Below are positions 10,259 to 24,280 of a stretch of 24,280 nucleotides of DNA, one piece after another (positions within the stretch are counted from its first letter, which is position 1; every line of letters begins with the position of its first letter). The notes below the pieces were generated by a model. That model saw only the letters and a list, made by a program, of their open reading frames with translations, made no database searches and was not told the DNA's origin. A program made the position numbers and the translations under genes. Location: the NCBI GenBank assembly GCA_037447605.1, contig CM074804.1, positions 3,099,548-3,123,827 of the forward strand, written 5' to 3'. This DNA comes from Zygnema circumcarinatum (taxonomy: Eukaryota; Streptophyta; Zygnematophyceae; Zygnematales; Zygnemataceae).

Positions 10259-12805
10259 ATGTCCGTGTGCTGTCTGTACTGCGTCGGGCAGTCGATGGTG
10301 GGCGTGGTGGAAAAATGGGGGCGCTTTTCGCATATCGCGCTGCCGGGCATGAATTTCTTGAACCCCTTGGAGGGTTACTGGATGGCGGGCATGCTCTCCA
10401 TGCGCGTGCAGCAGCTGGATGTGCGCTGCGATACTAAGACCAAGGTGCGTGGCTTCTTCTGTCGACTGCGACAGTGAAAGGCGCAGGGCTAGATAGCGAA
10501 AAGTTGAGAGCGTCTTTAGGGTTAACAGACGGGGAGAGTTAGCGGATGCGTGCCGTCGTACTGAAACCAGGAGGAGATGCTTCGATTTTTAAGGTTTAGG
10601 GCGAGGAGAGTTCATGTTAATGAGAGGATGGGAACAACGTTCTTGGCTGTAGCCGTCCTACTGCCGTGCGCGTGCTGTCACAATTTTTCGGTCAGTCATG
10701 GTGAGCCGGGATTTGAAGCGGCTGCAGGACAACGTTTTCGTCACCATCGTGTGTTCTGTACAGTACCGCGTGGTGCAGCAGAATGCCGATGATGCGTTTT
10801 ATGAGCTGCAAAACCCGAGAGAGCAGATTCAAGCCTATGTGTTTGACGGTATGATCATCCTATCTCGTTGCTTGGTGATTGCACCTTTTTGTTTCGTGAT
10901 GAATCGAATGAGAAAATTTAGGGCAAAAGAAGCAGAATATATTTGTTGAAGGGACCCCGGAAAAGCGGCGCGATTCGGAGAGAGCAGTGTGCTTTGTTCT
11001 GTTGGCGGGGCAGACAGCCAAGAAACGGAAACGTACTGAGTCGTGTGACTCGACATGGACGGTTTAGCTGTTGCCTCTGGTGATGTCTTCTGAAGTGAAA
11101 TGCGTCGGTCGTGCGTGAGGAAACGTAATAAAGAAGCTGGCCTTTCTGGGCTCCAGCTTTTCTAACCGTGGATCGAGATATCTTCAATTGTCTTGCGCAG
11201 TGGTCCGAGCCAGCGTGCCTCGCCTACTCCTCGACCTAGTATTTGAGCAAAAGGATGAGATCGCTCGGAATGTTGCAGAGGAGTTAGAAAAGGTGCGCGT
11301 TTTATCTTGGTTTAAAAGCCAGATCTGAAATTTCTAAATCTCTGACTATAGGAGCATGGACGTGGATGGTTCTGCATAGGATGGGGCCATTTCTTATTTC
11401 TTTTTTATCCTCTCTCTCTCTCTTTCTCTCACCTTGGAGGCCAGGAACTTAGGCCTCCAAGGCGATGTTTTTGTGAAGGTCTCTGCTTTTTTTTTTTTTT
11501 TTGCTTTTTTTTCTTTTTTTCTGTTACCACCATAGCTTATGTTTCGACTCATAGAAACAAGGGCAGTCCTTAACTGGGAAGATGACTGAGAAAGTGGAAT
11601 GCACATGCAGGGTATTAAGCTTGAGTTGCGGGGAAGACGCAGGGCAGACAACAGGTTAGAGCTCAGATCAACGGAAGGGTTAAGATCATATGAACAGGGT
11701 TTAGTAAGTTCTTCTGTTTCCTTATTTTCGCCTGGTGGATCTTCTGCAGGTTATGAGCGCCTATGGGTACACTATTCAGCAAACACTTATCGTAGACATT
11801 GAGCCGGATGCCACCGTTCGCCGTGCTATGAATGAAATCAATGCTGGTGTGTATTGTGCCTTCTGAAGCTCTTTAATAATATACGTCCTTTAGTTTTTTA
11901 GACATCTTGAAGGGACACTTGCAGCTTTAATTTTCATGTACGAGTTGAGACGAAAAAAAAAGGCTTCATATGCTTGGAGAACCTAGTTCTGGTCTGAACA
12001 GACCAGGAAGTATTCTCTGTTCTTGAAAGAAATTTTCTGAAAAAAAAATAGGCACTGCATGTGGGCGTTGTGGATTTCAGCACAACGACTGCGAATGGCG
12101 GCCACGGAGAAGGCAGAAGCAGAAAAGATCCTTATGGTGAAGCGAGCTGAAGCGGAGGCGGAGTCGAAGTATCTGTCAGGAGTTGGGGTGGCTCGCCAGC
12201 GGCAGGTGGGAGAAGAGTGGGAGAATGCGGTTTCTGGAAGAGGGGGAAAGGAAAAGAAGGTGGAAAGAAGAAAACCAAGTAAATTTTCAGGTTTTTTAGG
12301 GTTTGAAAAGAGGCGATGATTTATCGTATCAGAGAGTGTTCTTCAATTTGTCTGTTTCTTACTGCAACGGAGGGTCGTGAACATGCAGGCTATTGTGGAT
12401 GGCCTCCGAGAGAGCGTCCTTGCCTTTTCGCACAACGTGTCGGGAACTTCGCCCAAGGACGTGCTGGACATGGTGCTTGTCACGCAGTACTTCGACACCA
12501 TGAAGGTCAGGAGATGATTCAGGAATAGAGAGACAGAGAGAGGGAGAGAGGAAGAGAGAGAGGGGGGCATTCCTCCTTGTAAGGAGTGCAGCCTTGTGGC
12601 GGGCTCGTGAACCGGGAAAATGGTACTTGCTACAGTTACCCTAACAGCTGCGATATTCAATTGCATGCAGGAAATTGGCGCTTCGAGCAAAACCAATGCA
12701 GTGTTCATCCCGCATGGACCGGGCCATGTCGCAGATATCGCAGAGCAAATTCGGAACGGCCAGCTGCAGGGCCTCGCTACACTGGAGCCTTCAAATTCAC
12801 GTTAA
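10259..12805 (+). CDS. HIR: Hypersensitive-induced reaction (HIR) SPFH/band-7 protein
   Basis: Exons: 10259-10444, 10728-10848, 11201-11292, 11750-11846, 12081-12205, 12389-12505, 12671-12805. All phases fit and encode 290 aa, close to the ~285 aa usual in plants. Conserved stretches appear in order: [118 protein letters not shown]. Plant HIR proteins are SPFH-domain scaffolds that oligomerise on plasma-membrane microdomains and contribute to immune cell death. The N-terminus is MSVCCLYC, with cysteines at 4, 5 and 8 that could be S-acylated, but without the Gly2 that allows myristoylation in typical plant HIRs. The start is chosen by homology length; the frame remains open upstream into the CT-rich leader. 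Confidence 0.93.
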
Positions 12806-14040
12806 GCTTTTGGTCTCGTTGTTTGGTCCATGTAGCAGCATTTCTGAAGGGCGTGAAGCGGCACTGGGGAGAAACCACGAGGGCCCCTCGAGGAGTGAAG
12901 TAAATTGTTGAGCTCTTAGTCTTCAGAAGCTTCTCGAACTGTGAAGTCACGCGTTGCACTTGTACAGTAGCAAAACTATGAACTACGAAACTATCCCTGC
13001 TTGCATAGGAGGGGAAGTTGGAGTAGAAGGACGAGGACTTGAGACGTTCACTTTGTTGTTGGATAAACTCAAAATTTTGTTGTAAGATAAACTCAAAATT
13101 TTGTTGTAAGATAAACTCAGAATTTTGTTGTAACTTGTGCTATTATGGTTCACAATATCCTTTTGATGTTATTTAATTCACGTAGATTGTTGAACCCGAA
13201 AATGGACCGGATTTGTTGTTGAGTATTTGTTGAAATGTTGCAAGATGCGGGGAAAATCCCTGAGAGATCCCAAGTGAACGCTGAACATTCCAATGCCTGT
13301 CAATGGTATATGGATTGACATTTGGGCTTTTGAATGCTTTTTTCTTCTTTTTCTTTTTTAGAATTCTATGAATTTCAGTCCTTTGTTTAAGAAGTTTTAA
13401 AAACGTCGGACATCCCTTCACATGTCGTGGTTCGGCCATTTAGCAATGTCTCCCTGCCATGCCATGCCATGCCACGTGTCTCAAACGCTTCCACCGTCCA
13501 GACCGCCCAGCCGCGTATGCATGCATGCATGCATGCTCATGTCCGCCACAAACAAACAAACTTTGTGGCGTAGAGTCCCAAGCGCGCCGAACCAGAAACC
13601 GGCGGTTTGCGGTTTGCGGTTTGCGCCGGAAAACAAAATCAGCCCGCCCGGTCCGGCCCGGGGATGCCTCCGCAAAAATCTCCGCCTGTGCGGGCGGGCG
13701 CTCTGTCCATATTTCGGCCGACGGCCGCCGGAGGGGCCGCGACGGCCCACCCCAATCGGAGCCCGCCGTGTGGCAGATTTGACTTCGCCGCGAATAGGAA
13801 CTGCGACATCTGGCCAAAAAGGAACGCGTGTCGGCGGCTGGCAGTCCCGCCCAGCGGCGGGCGACAGGAGGGAAATATCTCCTGCGCTGCTTCTCGGCGC
13901 AAGGGGGCAGGGAGAGGCTGCAGGAGCTCCAAGCAGGCGTAAGGGCCGCCTGAAGTGGGGGGGGGGAGGGAGGGAGAAGAGGGCGTGCGGGAGGGCGGAG
14001 GAGTGTCGCAATAGGAGGAGCAGGGGTAGGGTGCGGCGCC
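12806..14040. other. Intergenic region between HIR and the TPR-like gene
   Basis: Beyond the 24-bp triplication, the stretch to about 13440 is AT-rich with no gene visible. From 13440 to 14040 it becomes GC-rich and carries three small tandem arrays: TGCCA x4 at 13455-13474, ATGC x5 at 13517-13536 and GGTTTGC x3 at 13604-13624. Long frames open on both strands here because of base composition and resemble no protein. The GC-rich half probably contains the TPR-gene promoter. Confidence 0.5.
13062..13133 (+). repeat. 24-bp tandem repeat, three copies, each ending in TGTAA
   Basis: Three direct copies start at 13062, 13086 and 13110; the third has one A-to-G change. The unit begins GATAAACTCAAAATTTTG and ends TTGTAA. 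TGTAA is the usual polyadenylation signal in many green algae. The array lies about 260 nt after the HIR stop codon, so it could be a multiplied 3'-end-processing region for HIR. Confidence 0.85.
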
Positions 14041-16044
14041 ATGGTGGCTGTGTATTTGGGGGCTGCGTCTCTGCAGAGTGTGGCGGCGGGAGGGGCGTGG
14101 AGGGAGGTTTGGGAGGCGGGGTTGGCGGCGGCAGTGCGCTACGGGGTAAAGGAGGGAGAATTTTTAGGGTTAGGGAGGTGGGGGACAGGGAGGGGAGGAG
14201 CTCGAGGGCATGTGCATGGGTGTGGGAGGGGGCATCTGCGGGAGAGGAGGGTGTGGAGGGAGAGAGGGAGAGAGTTGAGAGGGGAGAGGAGAGGATGGGT
14301 GGCCGTGACGGGGGTAGGGAAGGAGACGAGGAGGACCGTGGTGAGAGCGCAGAGTGGGATGCAGATAGCGGCGGAGTGGGAAGGAAGGGAAAGGAACGCA
14401 GATAGAGGAGCAAGATTAGGGTTAGTGGGAGAGTCGGCCTGTAATGCTGTAGGGAAGGCGCTGTCGTCTATGGTTCATATGATCAAGACCCTGCAGATCT
14501 ACGCTCTGCGAATGGACTCTCTTTTAAATGATAGACACATTCCTTCTGTGATATCAGTCGTCCAGCGGGAGATGAGCGCCGCTTTTGTGTGGCTTTTCCA
14601 GCAAGTGTTTTCCTGTACGCCTGCACTTATGGTAGCAGTAATGCTCCTCTTCGCAGATTTCACTGTTTACTCCGTGGCGGAACATGTTAATCTACCCAGG
14701 GTTGTGGCAGTTCCCGAAGAGATCTTTTTAGGGGAGCAGGATCTGGAGGGGAATGAACCGACCACTTCGCAAGCTTCGGCTTCTCCTCAATCTTCTCAGG
14801 GGAATGAGGGGGAGGGGAGTGAGGTGGTGGTTGGGCTGCTAGACATGGCAGGATGTGGTGGGAGGGGCTCACGCTATAGCTGGAGTGGGGTGCAACCGGA
14901 TGAGGGAGGTCCCAATCGGGAGGATGGGTGGGATAAAGGAGCAGCCTTGTTGAGAGAGATTAACTCCACAGGTGGTTTGTGGCAAGAAGATGGTCAAACA
15001 GGCGCCAGGAGCGGAGCAGTGTCTGGAAATTTGGGCCCTTCCCAAAGAGTGGGTTTCACGTGTAAGAAGGCCTGTGCGGAGGGCTCCTTTGCAGGAGTGG
15101 GAATCGGGGGGGTTGTGGGAGAGGCTGATGGAGAGAGTACGTGGATTGAAGGCGTGGCGGCTGAGAGAGACTCAGCTGGGCATCCCATGGCCCAGCTCTT
15201 GATAGATGATGGGGGTGAAGGATTGGCTTTTGGGTATGCTCTTACTGAGCAGCACTATGAAGATGCGCTGGACAGAGAACCTGATAATGCGCTCCTCCTT
15301 GCTAATTATGCGCAGTTTCGCCACACTGTGTATCGAGATGCGAGAAGGTGAGTGACTGAATGGTGATTTTTATACCTCTACGTTGGTTGGGGGAGATGCC
15401 TATTTGCGAAGCAGCACGCAGCGTCTTTGCATCTTTGTTAGTCCGCTACGTTGTGAAAGAAACTTTGTGCAGGCAGTGAAACTTGCCGGTGGAAGGTCTG
15501 TGGCTGTCTGAGTTGCAACCTGGTGGGTGATTCACGTGAAGTAATTCCGTTCGAAAGGATGATGTGTGAACGGAAGGTTTTGACATCATGATTTCTTGTG
15601 TTTGGCTTTCTAGCATATATTGTCCGTGGAAAGGAACACTTTGGTTGTTGAACCCTCCTCTAGTCTTAGTCTGCACAGTGCGGCACTGTTTCTTGACCAG
15701 AATTCCAACAAGTCCCTTCCTCGTTGCAGGTCCTGTCAGATCTTGCTGTTCCATGCTGATGTTAATGTTGATGAACATCTTTTTGAATATGTCTGACCCA
15801 TCCCCCTCCCTCGCTGTGCAGAGCGGAGGAGCTTTTTTTACGCGCTGTTGCCGCTGACCCCACAGATGGCCATATTTTGGGTCGCTTCGCGACATTTCTA
15901 TGGTTGGAGCGTGGGGACAAGCGAGCTGCCGAGCGAACGTTCAAAGCCGCCATCGCCTGCGACCCCTCTAATCCGTACTACAGCGGCAGCTACGCGCATT
16001 TCCTGTGGCATGCGGGGGAGGAGGAAGGGCAAAGGGTAGGATAG
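14041..16044 (+). CDS. Plant TPR-like superfamily protein
   Basis: Two exons: 14041-15347 (donor AAG/GTGAGT) and 15822-16044 (acceptor GTGCAG), 509 aa from the first ATG. The C-terminus holds three ~34-aa helical repeats with the pattern A..Y..A...DP.N...L..YA.FLW: ~403-436 (EQHYEDALDREPDNALLLAN), ~437-471 (AEELFLRAVAADPTDGHILG), ~472-505 (AERTFKAAIACDPSNPYYSG). The intron falls exactly between repeats 1 and 2. A hydrophobic conserved block lies at ~184-216 (CTPALMVAVMLLFADFTVYS), and a partly acidic, low-complexity linker follows. This layout matches a plant TPR-like family of unknown biochemical role; the repeats probably bind protein. The start has a strong context (GCGCCATGG), but residues 1-140 are purine-driven and low-complexity, so translation may begin at ATG 14470. 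The 3' end may instead splice at 16035 to the acceptor at 16973. Confidence 0.72.
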
Positions 16045-17061
16045 AAAGATAGAACGCGAGATGGGAATAGGGAAGCGGAGGTACTGCTTAATGTAGGTGG
16101 TTTTTACATCCCCGTTTTTTGGCAGGGGGCGGAGAGGACTAGAGAAGCCCATGCGTGGGCCTCTCTACATAAGGCTTGTGGGTCTTCTGCAAGCCCTCTT
16201 TTTTTGAATATGAAAGAATGTGCATAGCCTGGGAGCCATTCCATTGCTTAGTAAAAAGTGTGAAAACACAGATCTTCCTGTCCCAGCCGGAGGCCTATTG
16301 CCTCTGCTTCTGCAGATCGTGGTTAGGAATGCCCAGCTGGCCCTTGCGTGCCGCAAGTAGGATAGCGGGTAGAGAGTAGAGCTTGAGCAGTCAGATTAGG
16401 CCACATCCCTAGTGTTTTTTTCGCACAGAGTGCGACCCTGGTTGTAATTCAGCCTCGAGCCGCATGTGCCAAATATTCGCAGGTGTGCCTTGAGCTTTAT
16501 TCTGTATCCACATGGCTTTTGTTAGAATAGCTTTCCTGTGTGGAGCAGAGCGCAGCTTGAAATGGGTATCACTGCCTGCAAGATCTCTGACTAGTTTCCA
16601 TGTCATTTCCGAGCTACCGTGAAATGTAGAAAATAAAGATTCGAGACATTCTCAAGGTAATTCTTTACAATAGGATGTCTTTAATATCTTTTCATATCTG
16701 CTCGTTTGTAACGATTTACGAGATAGTTGCCAGAAATTTCCTCTCGACTAATGACACGAAGCTATATTTGCACTCCTACCATCTAGCGCGCGTGGCAAAC
16801 TGGAAGGCATTTGCCTTCAAGAGCTTGCTTACCTTCCTGCACTCTAATATACAGAACCAGTATATTCCAAGGCACCGAATCTTCAGCAAGACAGCCTCCC
16901 GCATGCTATTACTTTCGGTTTCCAGCTTACCCTAACGATGCTATTTCAAACCCTCTCCTTCCTCCCCTTTTAGGAGAAGGCTGATCTCAAAGCTGGCTGA
17001 GGAGAATGTGCGGGAACTTCAACGCTCTGAACACGTGAGAAGGGAGAGGAAGAGAGGTGCT
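16045..17061. other. Region between convergent TPR-like and choline kinase genes
   Basis: No complete gene is seen. AATAAA at 16632-16637 is a candidate poly(A) signal for the TPR gene, about 590 nt past its stop. On the minus strand, TGTAA near 16666-16670 could end the choline kinase transcript. A near-textbook plus-strand acceptor (CTAAC near 16931-16935, long CT tract, TTTTAG ending 16973) suggests a plus-strand terminal exon from 16974 whose frame runs up to the choline kinase stop. Confidence 0.45.
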
Positions 17062-22243
<5,182 letters not shown>

Positions 22244-22445
22244 CTCTCGCTCCCTCCCTCCTCCGCTCTCCCTCTCTCTCTCGTACTCTCCCTCGCTTTC
22301 CCCTCGCCCTCGCGTGCGTGCAGGCGAGCTTGGACGGAAAATGTTTCAAGGGCTGCCCGGCGGCGCGGTCAGCAAGTAGCGAAGCGGGAAAGCGCTGCGG
22401 GCGGGCGGGCGGGGGCGGAAGCTTCATCGCAGCTGCATGCCACAG

Positions 22446-22950
22446 GCTGGCGGCGCAGGGGGGCGCCACGTGGACCAGGTAGGAATTGTGGCTGTGACAT
22501 GGCGGTGACGTGGCGGCCGGAGGTGCATGTTTGGCGCTCCATGCGCGCAGTTGCAGAAATGCCGCGAATGCGAACTATGAACTGCTCCATGCGGCATGGA
22601 ACGTTCTGGGGGCAGGGGCTACGACTTGACCTTGCCGTAGGGCTGACGCGGGCGGGCCGGGCGGGCGGGCGGGGCGGGGCGGGGCGGGGCGGGGCGGGGC
22701 CGCGATCTGCAGGCGACCGACCCGTCCGAGGCCGCGGTCCGGCGCTGGCCCACGTGGCGGCCGTACGGGTCAATTCGTAGCCCTCGCCCCCAGCACATCC
22801 CATGCCGCATGGCGCAGTTCACAGTTCGCATTTGCCGGCATTTCTGCAACTGCGTGCATGGGGCGCCACGCATGCACCTCCGGCCGCCACGTCACCGCCA
22901 TGTCACCGTCACGATTCCCTGGTCCACGTGGCGCCCCCCTGCGCCGCCAG
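22446..22950. repeat. Large imperfect inverted repeat (~185-bp arms, 136-bp loop)
   Basis: The left arm (22446-22631) and the right arm (22768-22950) are reverse complements with roughly 20 differences by eye. The outer 34 bases match exactly, from GCTGGCGGCGCAGG through GCCACGTGGACCAGG. Both arms therefore show the same short frame starting MAVTWRPEVH on opposite strands. The form fits a foldback or MITE-like element, or a hairpin-RNA source. No transposase is visible. It lies about 200 bp upstream of the choline kinase start codon. Confidence 0.8.
22649..22702 (+). repeat. GGGCG/GGGGC tandem tract
   Basis: At least nine G-runs of three or four bases separated by single C or CC occur in about 50 bases, ending in six GGGGC units. 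It sits in the loop of the large inverted repeat. Such tracts can form G-quadruplexes on this strand and resemble GC-box arrays. Confidence 0.85.
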
Positions 22951-22962
22951 CAGGGGGGCGCC
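22930..22962. repeat. Perfect 12-bp-arm palindrome at the right edge of the large inverted repeat
   Basis: GGCGCCCCCCTG at 22930-22941 and CAGGGGGGCGCC at 22951-22962 are exact reverse complements around a 9-base loop. The left half belongs to the large repeat's right arm; the right half extends beyond it. Confidence 0.9.
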
Positions 22963-23404
22963 GCGGGGGGCCGGGCGGAATAAGAAACGGTCTGCAAATC
23001 CGTTTCCCCTTAGGGTTTTTAGGGTGACACCCCCTCCCGTAATGCCGTAGAAGTTGTCAGACTTAACAGCATCTTACGAAAAGCATTACCGTACGAAAGT
23101 GAGTTACTGAAATACTCCGCTTGCAGGCGGAACGCGAGACCGTACCAATAAGGTTTGGACTTCGAACAATAGGGGGAGTCAGACTTAGACCAGCGCCAAA
23201 TCAATTCAGAAAACCCCCGACCCTAATTCCGCGTTGTACGGCAGCCCAATTCCGCGAAAAGTGGACGTTCGACAGGCTCGGGCGTCACGAATTCCAGAGA
23301 GCAATTGTTTTGCCTCCGTATCTCCGGGCCACAGGTTTGACTCCCCCCTTTTCGCCCCCCCGCGCTCCCTCCGCCGCCTGCCGCCCGCCGCCCTCCGTTT
23401 TGTC

Positions 23405-23406
23405 NN
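23405..23406. other. Two ambiguous bases (NN)
   Basis: The sequence contains two N bases in a GC-rich, C-run context, an unresolved position in the assembly. Frames read across this point are unreliable. Confidence 0.99.
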
Positions 23407-23502
23407 TACGCGCGTCACCACCGCGCGACCGGCGTCCCGCCGCGGCGCCTCGCGCCCGCCGCCTGCCCGCCTGCTCGCTCGCTGCGAGCTCATATCAGCT
23501 CG

Positions 23503-23518
23503 GGTTTAGGGTTTAGGG
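23503..23518 (+). promoter_or_regulatory. Double telo-box just upstream of a likely gene start
   Basis: GGGTTTAGGGTTTAGG is two units of the plant-type telomere repeat, 14 nt before the ATG at 23532. Telo-boxes near transcription or translation starts are a known feature of many plant housekeeping and ribosomal genes. The position supports a gene start here. Confidence 0.5.
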
Positions 23519-23531
23519 CTCCTCCCTCGCC

Positions 23532-23593
23532 ATGGCCGAGCTATCCTTGCAGCGGAACGAGCAGAGCGTCCTCTCGCCTCACCCCAGTGAACG
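23532..23593 (+). CDS. Probable first coding exon of an unidentified gene (partial)
   Basis: The ATG sits in an optimal context (CTCGCCATGGCC) after a pyrimidine stretch and a double telo-box. The frame reads MAELSLQRNEQSVLSPHPSE and is cut by a donor-like CG/GTGAGC at 23594; an in-frame TGA immediately follows, so splicing is required. The peptide is too short to identify. A rival first exon starts at ATG 23637 and ends before GTGAGT at 23663. The rest of the gene would lie in or beyond the repeat field at the window's right end. Confidence 0.4.
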
Positions 23594-23677
23594 GTGAGCG
23601 GTGTGCCGTCGACCACGGCAAGAGCGCGATCGGTTTATGGGGACGACGGCGGACTTGAGCAGCGGTGAGTCCTTGCC

Positions 23678-23835
23678 CTTGCCCCTGCCTCCCTTAGCCT
23701 TGCCCCTGCCTCCCGTGCCCTTGCACCTGCCTCCCTTGCCCTTGCCTCTGCACCTGCCTTCCCTGCCCTTCCCCCTGCCTCCCTTTCCCTTGCCCCTGCC
23801 TCCTGTGCTCTTGCACCTGCCCCTGCCTCCCTCGC
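23678..23835 (+). repeat. 21-bp minisatellite
   Basis: Units such as CTTGCCCCTGCCTCCCTTAG plus C begin at 23678, 23699 and 23720, with a 27-base variant at 23741 and further 21-base units from 23768 and 23789. Because 21 is divisible by three, a Leu-Pro frame stays open through it, but the sequence starts right after a GTGAGT donor and is probably intronic. Confidence 0.85.
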
Positions 23836-23865
23836 CTTTGCTCATGCATCCTTTGTCTCCCTTGG

Positions 23866-24280
23866 TGCTCTTTTTGCTACTGCTGCTGTTGCTGCTTTTT
23901 ATGCTGTTGTTGTTGATGTTGCTCCTGCTTCTTATGCTGGTGCTTTTTTTGCTCTTGCTTTTTTTGCTGCTGCTGCTGCCTCTTCTTCTTCATCTGCTGT
24001 TTCTGCTGTTGTTGTTGTGCTGCTGCCGCTGCTACTGCTGTTGCTGCTGTTTCTGCTGCTACTGCTGCAGCTGTAGTCGCTTCTTATCCTGCTGCTACTG
24101 CTACAGCTCCTGCTGCTACTGTTGCTGCTGTTGCTGCTGTTACTGCTGTTGTTGCTGTTGCTGCTGATGTTGCTGCTGTTTCTGCTGCTACTGCTGCAGC
24201 TCTAGTCGCTTCTTATCCTGCTGCTACTGCTACAGCTCCTGCTGCTACTGTTGCTGCTGTTGCTGCTGTTACTGCTGTTG
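23866..24280 (+). repeat. Degenerate CTG/TTG triplet field with a 129-bp higher-order unit
   Basis: Almost every triplet is a GCT, CTG or TGC variant. Two copies of a 129-base unit start at 24061 and 24190; the second is cut off by the window end, and the shared 91 bases differ at about one position near 24073/24202. In the frame starting at 24061 both copies are open and Ala-rich (SYPAATATAPAATVAAVAAV). The frame is closed only by TGA at 23917. Confidence 0.85.

Larger units (their letters stand above)
22244..23531. other. Divergent intergenic region between choline kinase and the next gene
   Basis: This GC-rich stretch separates the choline kinase start (minus strand) from a likely plus-strand gene start. 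It holds the ~505-bp inverted repeat, a G-rich spacer, a smaller nested palindrome, telomere-like TTAGGG words near 23010-23022 and two ambiguous bases at 23405-23406. Sequence from 23040 to 23330 shows no gene I can recognise. Confidence 0.6.

Noticed and set aside
13422-14413. Overlapping 327-aa plus-strand and 310-aa minus-strand frames
   Set aside because: Both arise from GC-rich, purine/pyrimidine-biased DNA with few stops. Neither resembles a known protein, and they overlap the start of the better-supported TPR-like gene.
22499-22997. Two similar short frames (MAVTWRPEVH...) on opposite strands
   Set aside because: They exist because the two arms of the inverted repeat are copies of each other. 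There is no evidence of a conserved protein.
23601-24167. 188-aa Leu/Pro/Cys-rich frame
   Set aside because: It starts from a non-ATG codon and is a translation of the 21-bp minisatellite and triplet repeats.

Overview
This window is nuclear DNA from an intron-rich eukaryote, most likely the green lineage (streptophyte alga or early land-plant grade). The evidence is multi-exon genes with GT..AG introns, mostly GTG-type donors and TGCAG acceptors, and plant-type TTTAGGG/AAACCCTAA words scattered near gene starts. The proteins have closest recognisable relatives in plants: an HIR/stomatin protein, a plant-type TPR-like protein and a plant-type choline kinase. No species is assigned. There are no operons, tRNAs, rRNAs or CRISPR arrays. 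I rebuilt the genes by joining splice sites that keep reading phase and restore conserved family motifs. No transcript was available.

Layout. (1) 1-1402: poly-C edge, telomere-like words, no secure gene. (2) 1403-6841 (+): about 18 exons encoding an EVI5/RabGAP1-type TBC-domain Rab GTPase-activating protein with a disordered N-terminus and a coiled-coil C-terminus. Both catalytic fingers are present. (3) 6842-10258: 3.4 kb without a gene, holding two sets of inverted words that look like decayed foldback or MITE-like elements, plus ACGT-core boxes and a CT tract ahead of the next gene. (4) 10259-12805 (+): seven exons encoding a 290-aa hypersensitive-induced-reaction (HIR) SPFH protein. (5) 12806-14040: intergenic, with three 24-bp tandem copies that each carry TGTAA. 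(6) 14041-16044 (+): two exons of a plant TPR-like protein. (7) 17062-22243 (-): eight exons of a 397-aa choline kinase, convergent with the TPR gene. Its first intron is built on a degenerate 10-bp repeat, and its second intron is essentially a 1.7-kb GA/CT microsatellite. (8) 22244-23531: divergent intergenic region dominated by a ~505-bp imperfect inverted repeat with a G-rich loop. (9) 23532-24280 (+): probable first exon of another gene, then a 21-bp minisatellite and a triplet-repeat field with a 129-bp higher-order unit.

The genes do not form an evident pathway, although three are connected to membranes: Rab/vesicle traffic, plasma-membrane microdomains and phosphatidylcholine synthesis. 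The most unusual material is non-coding: the choline kinase introns and the large hairpin upstream of that gene.
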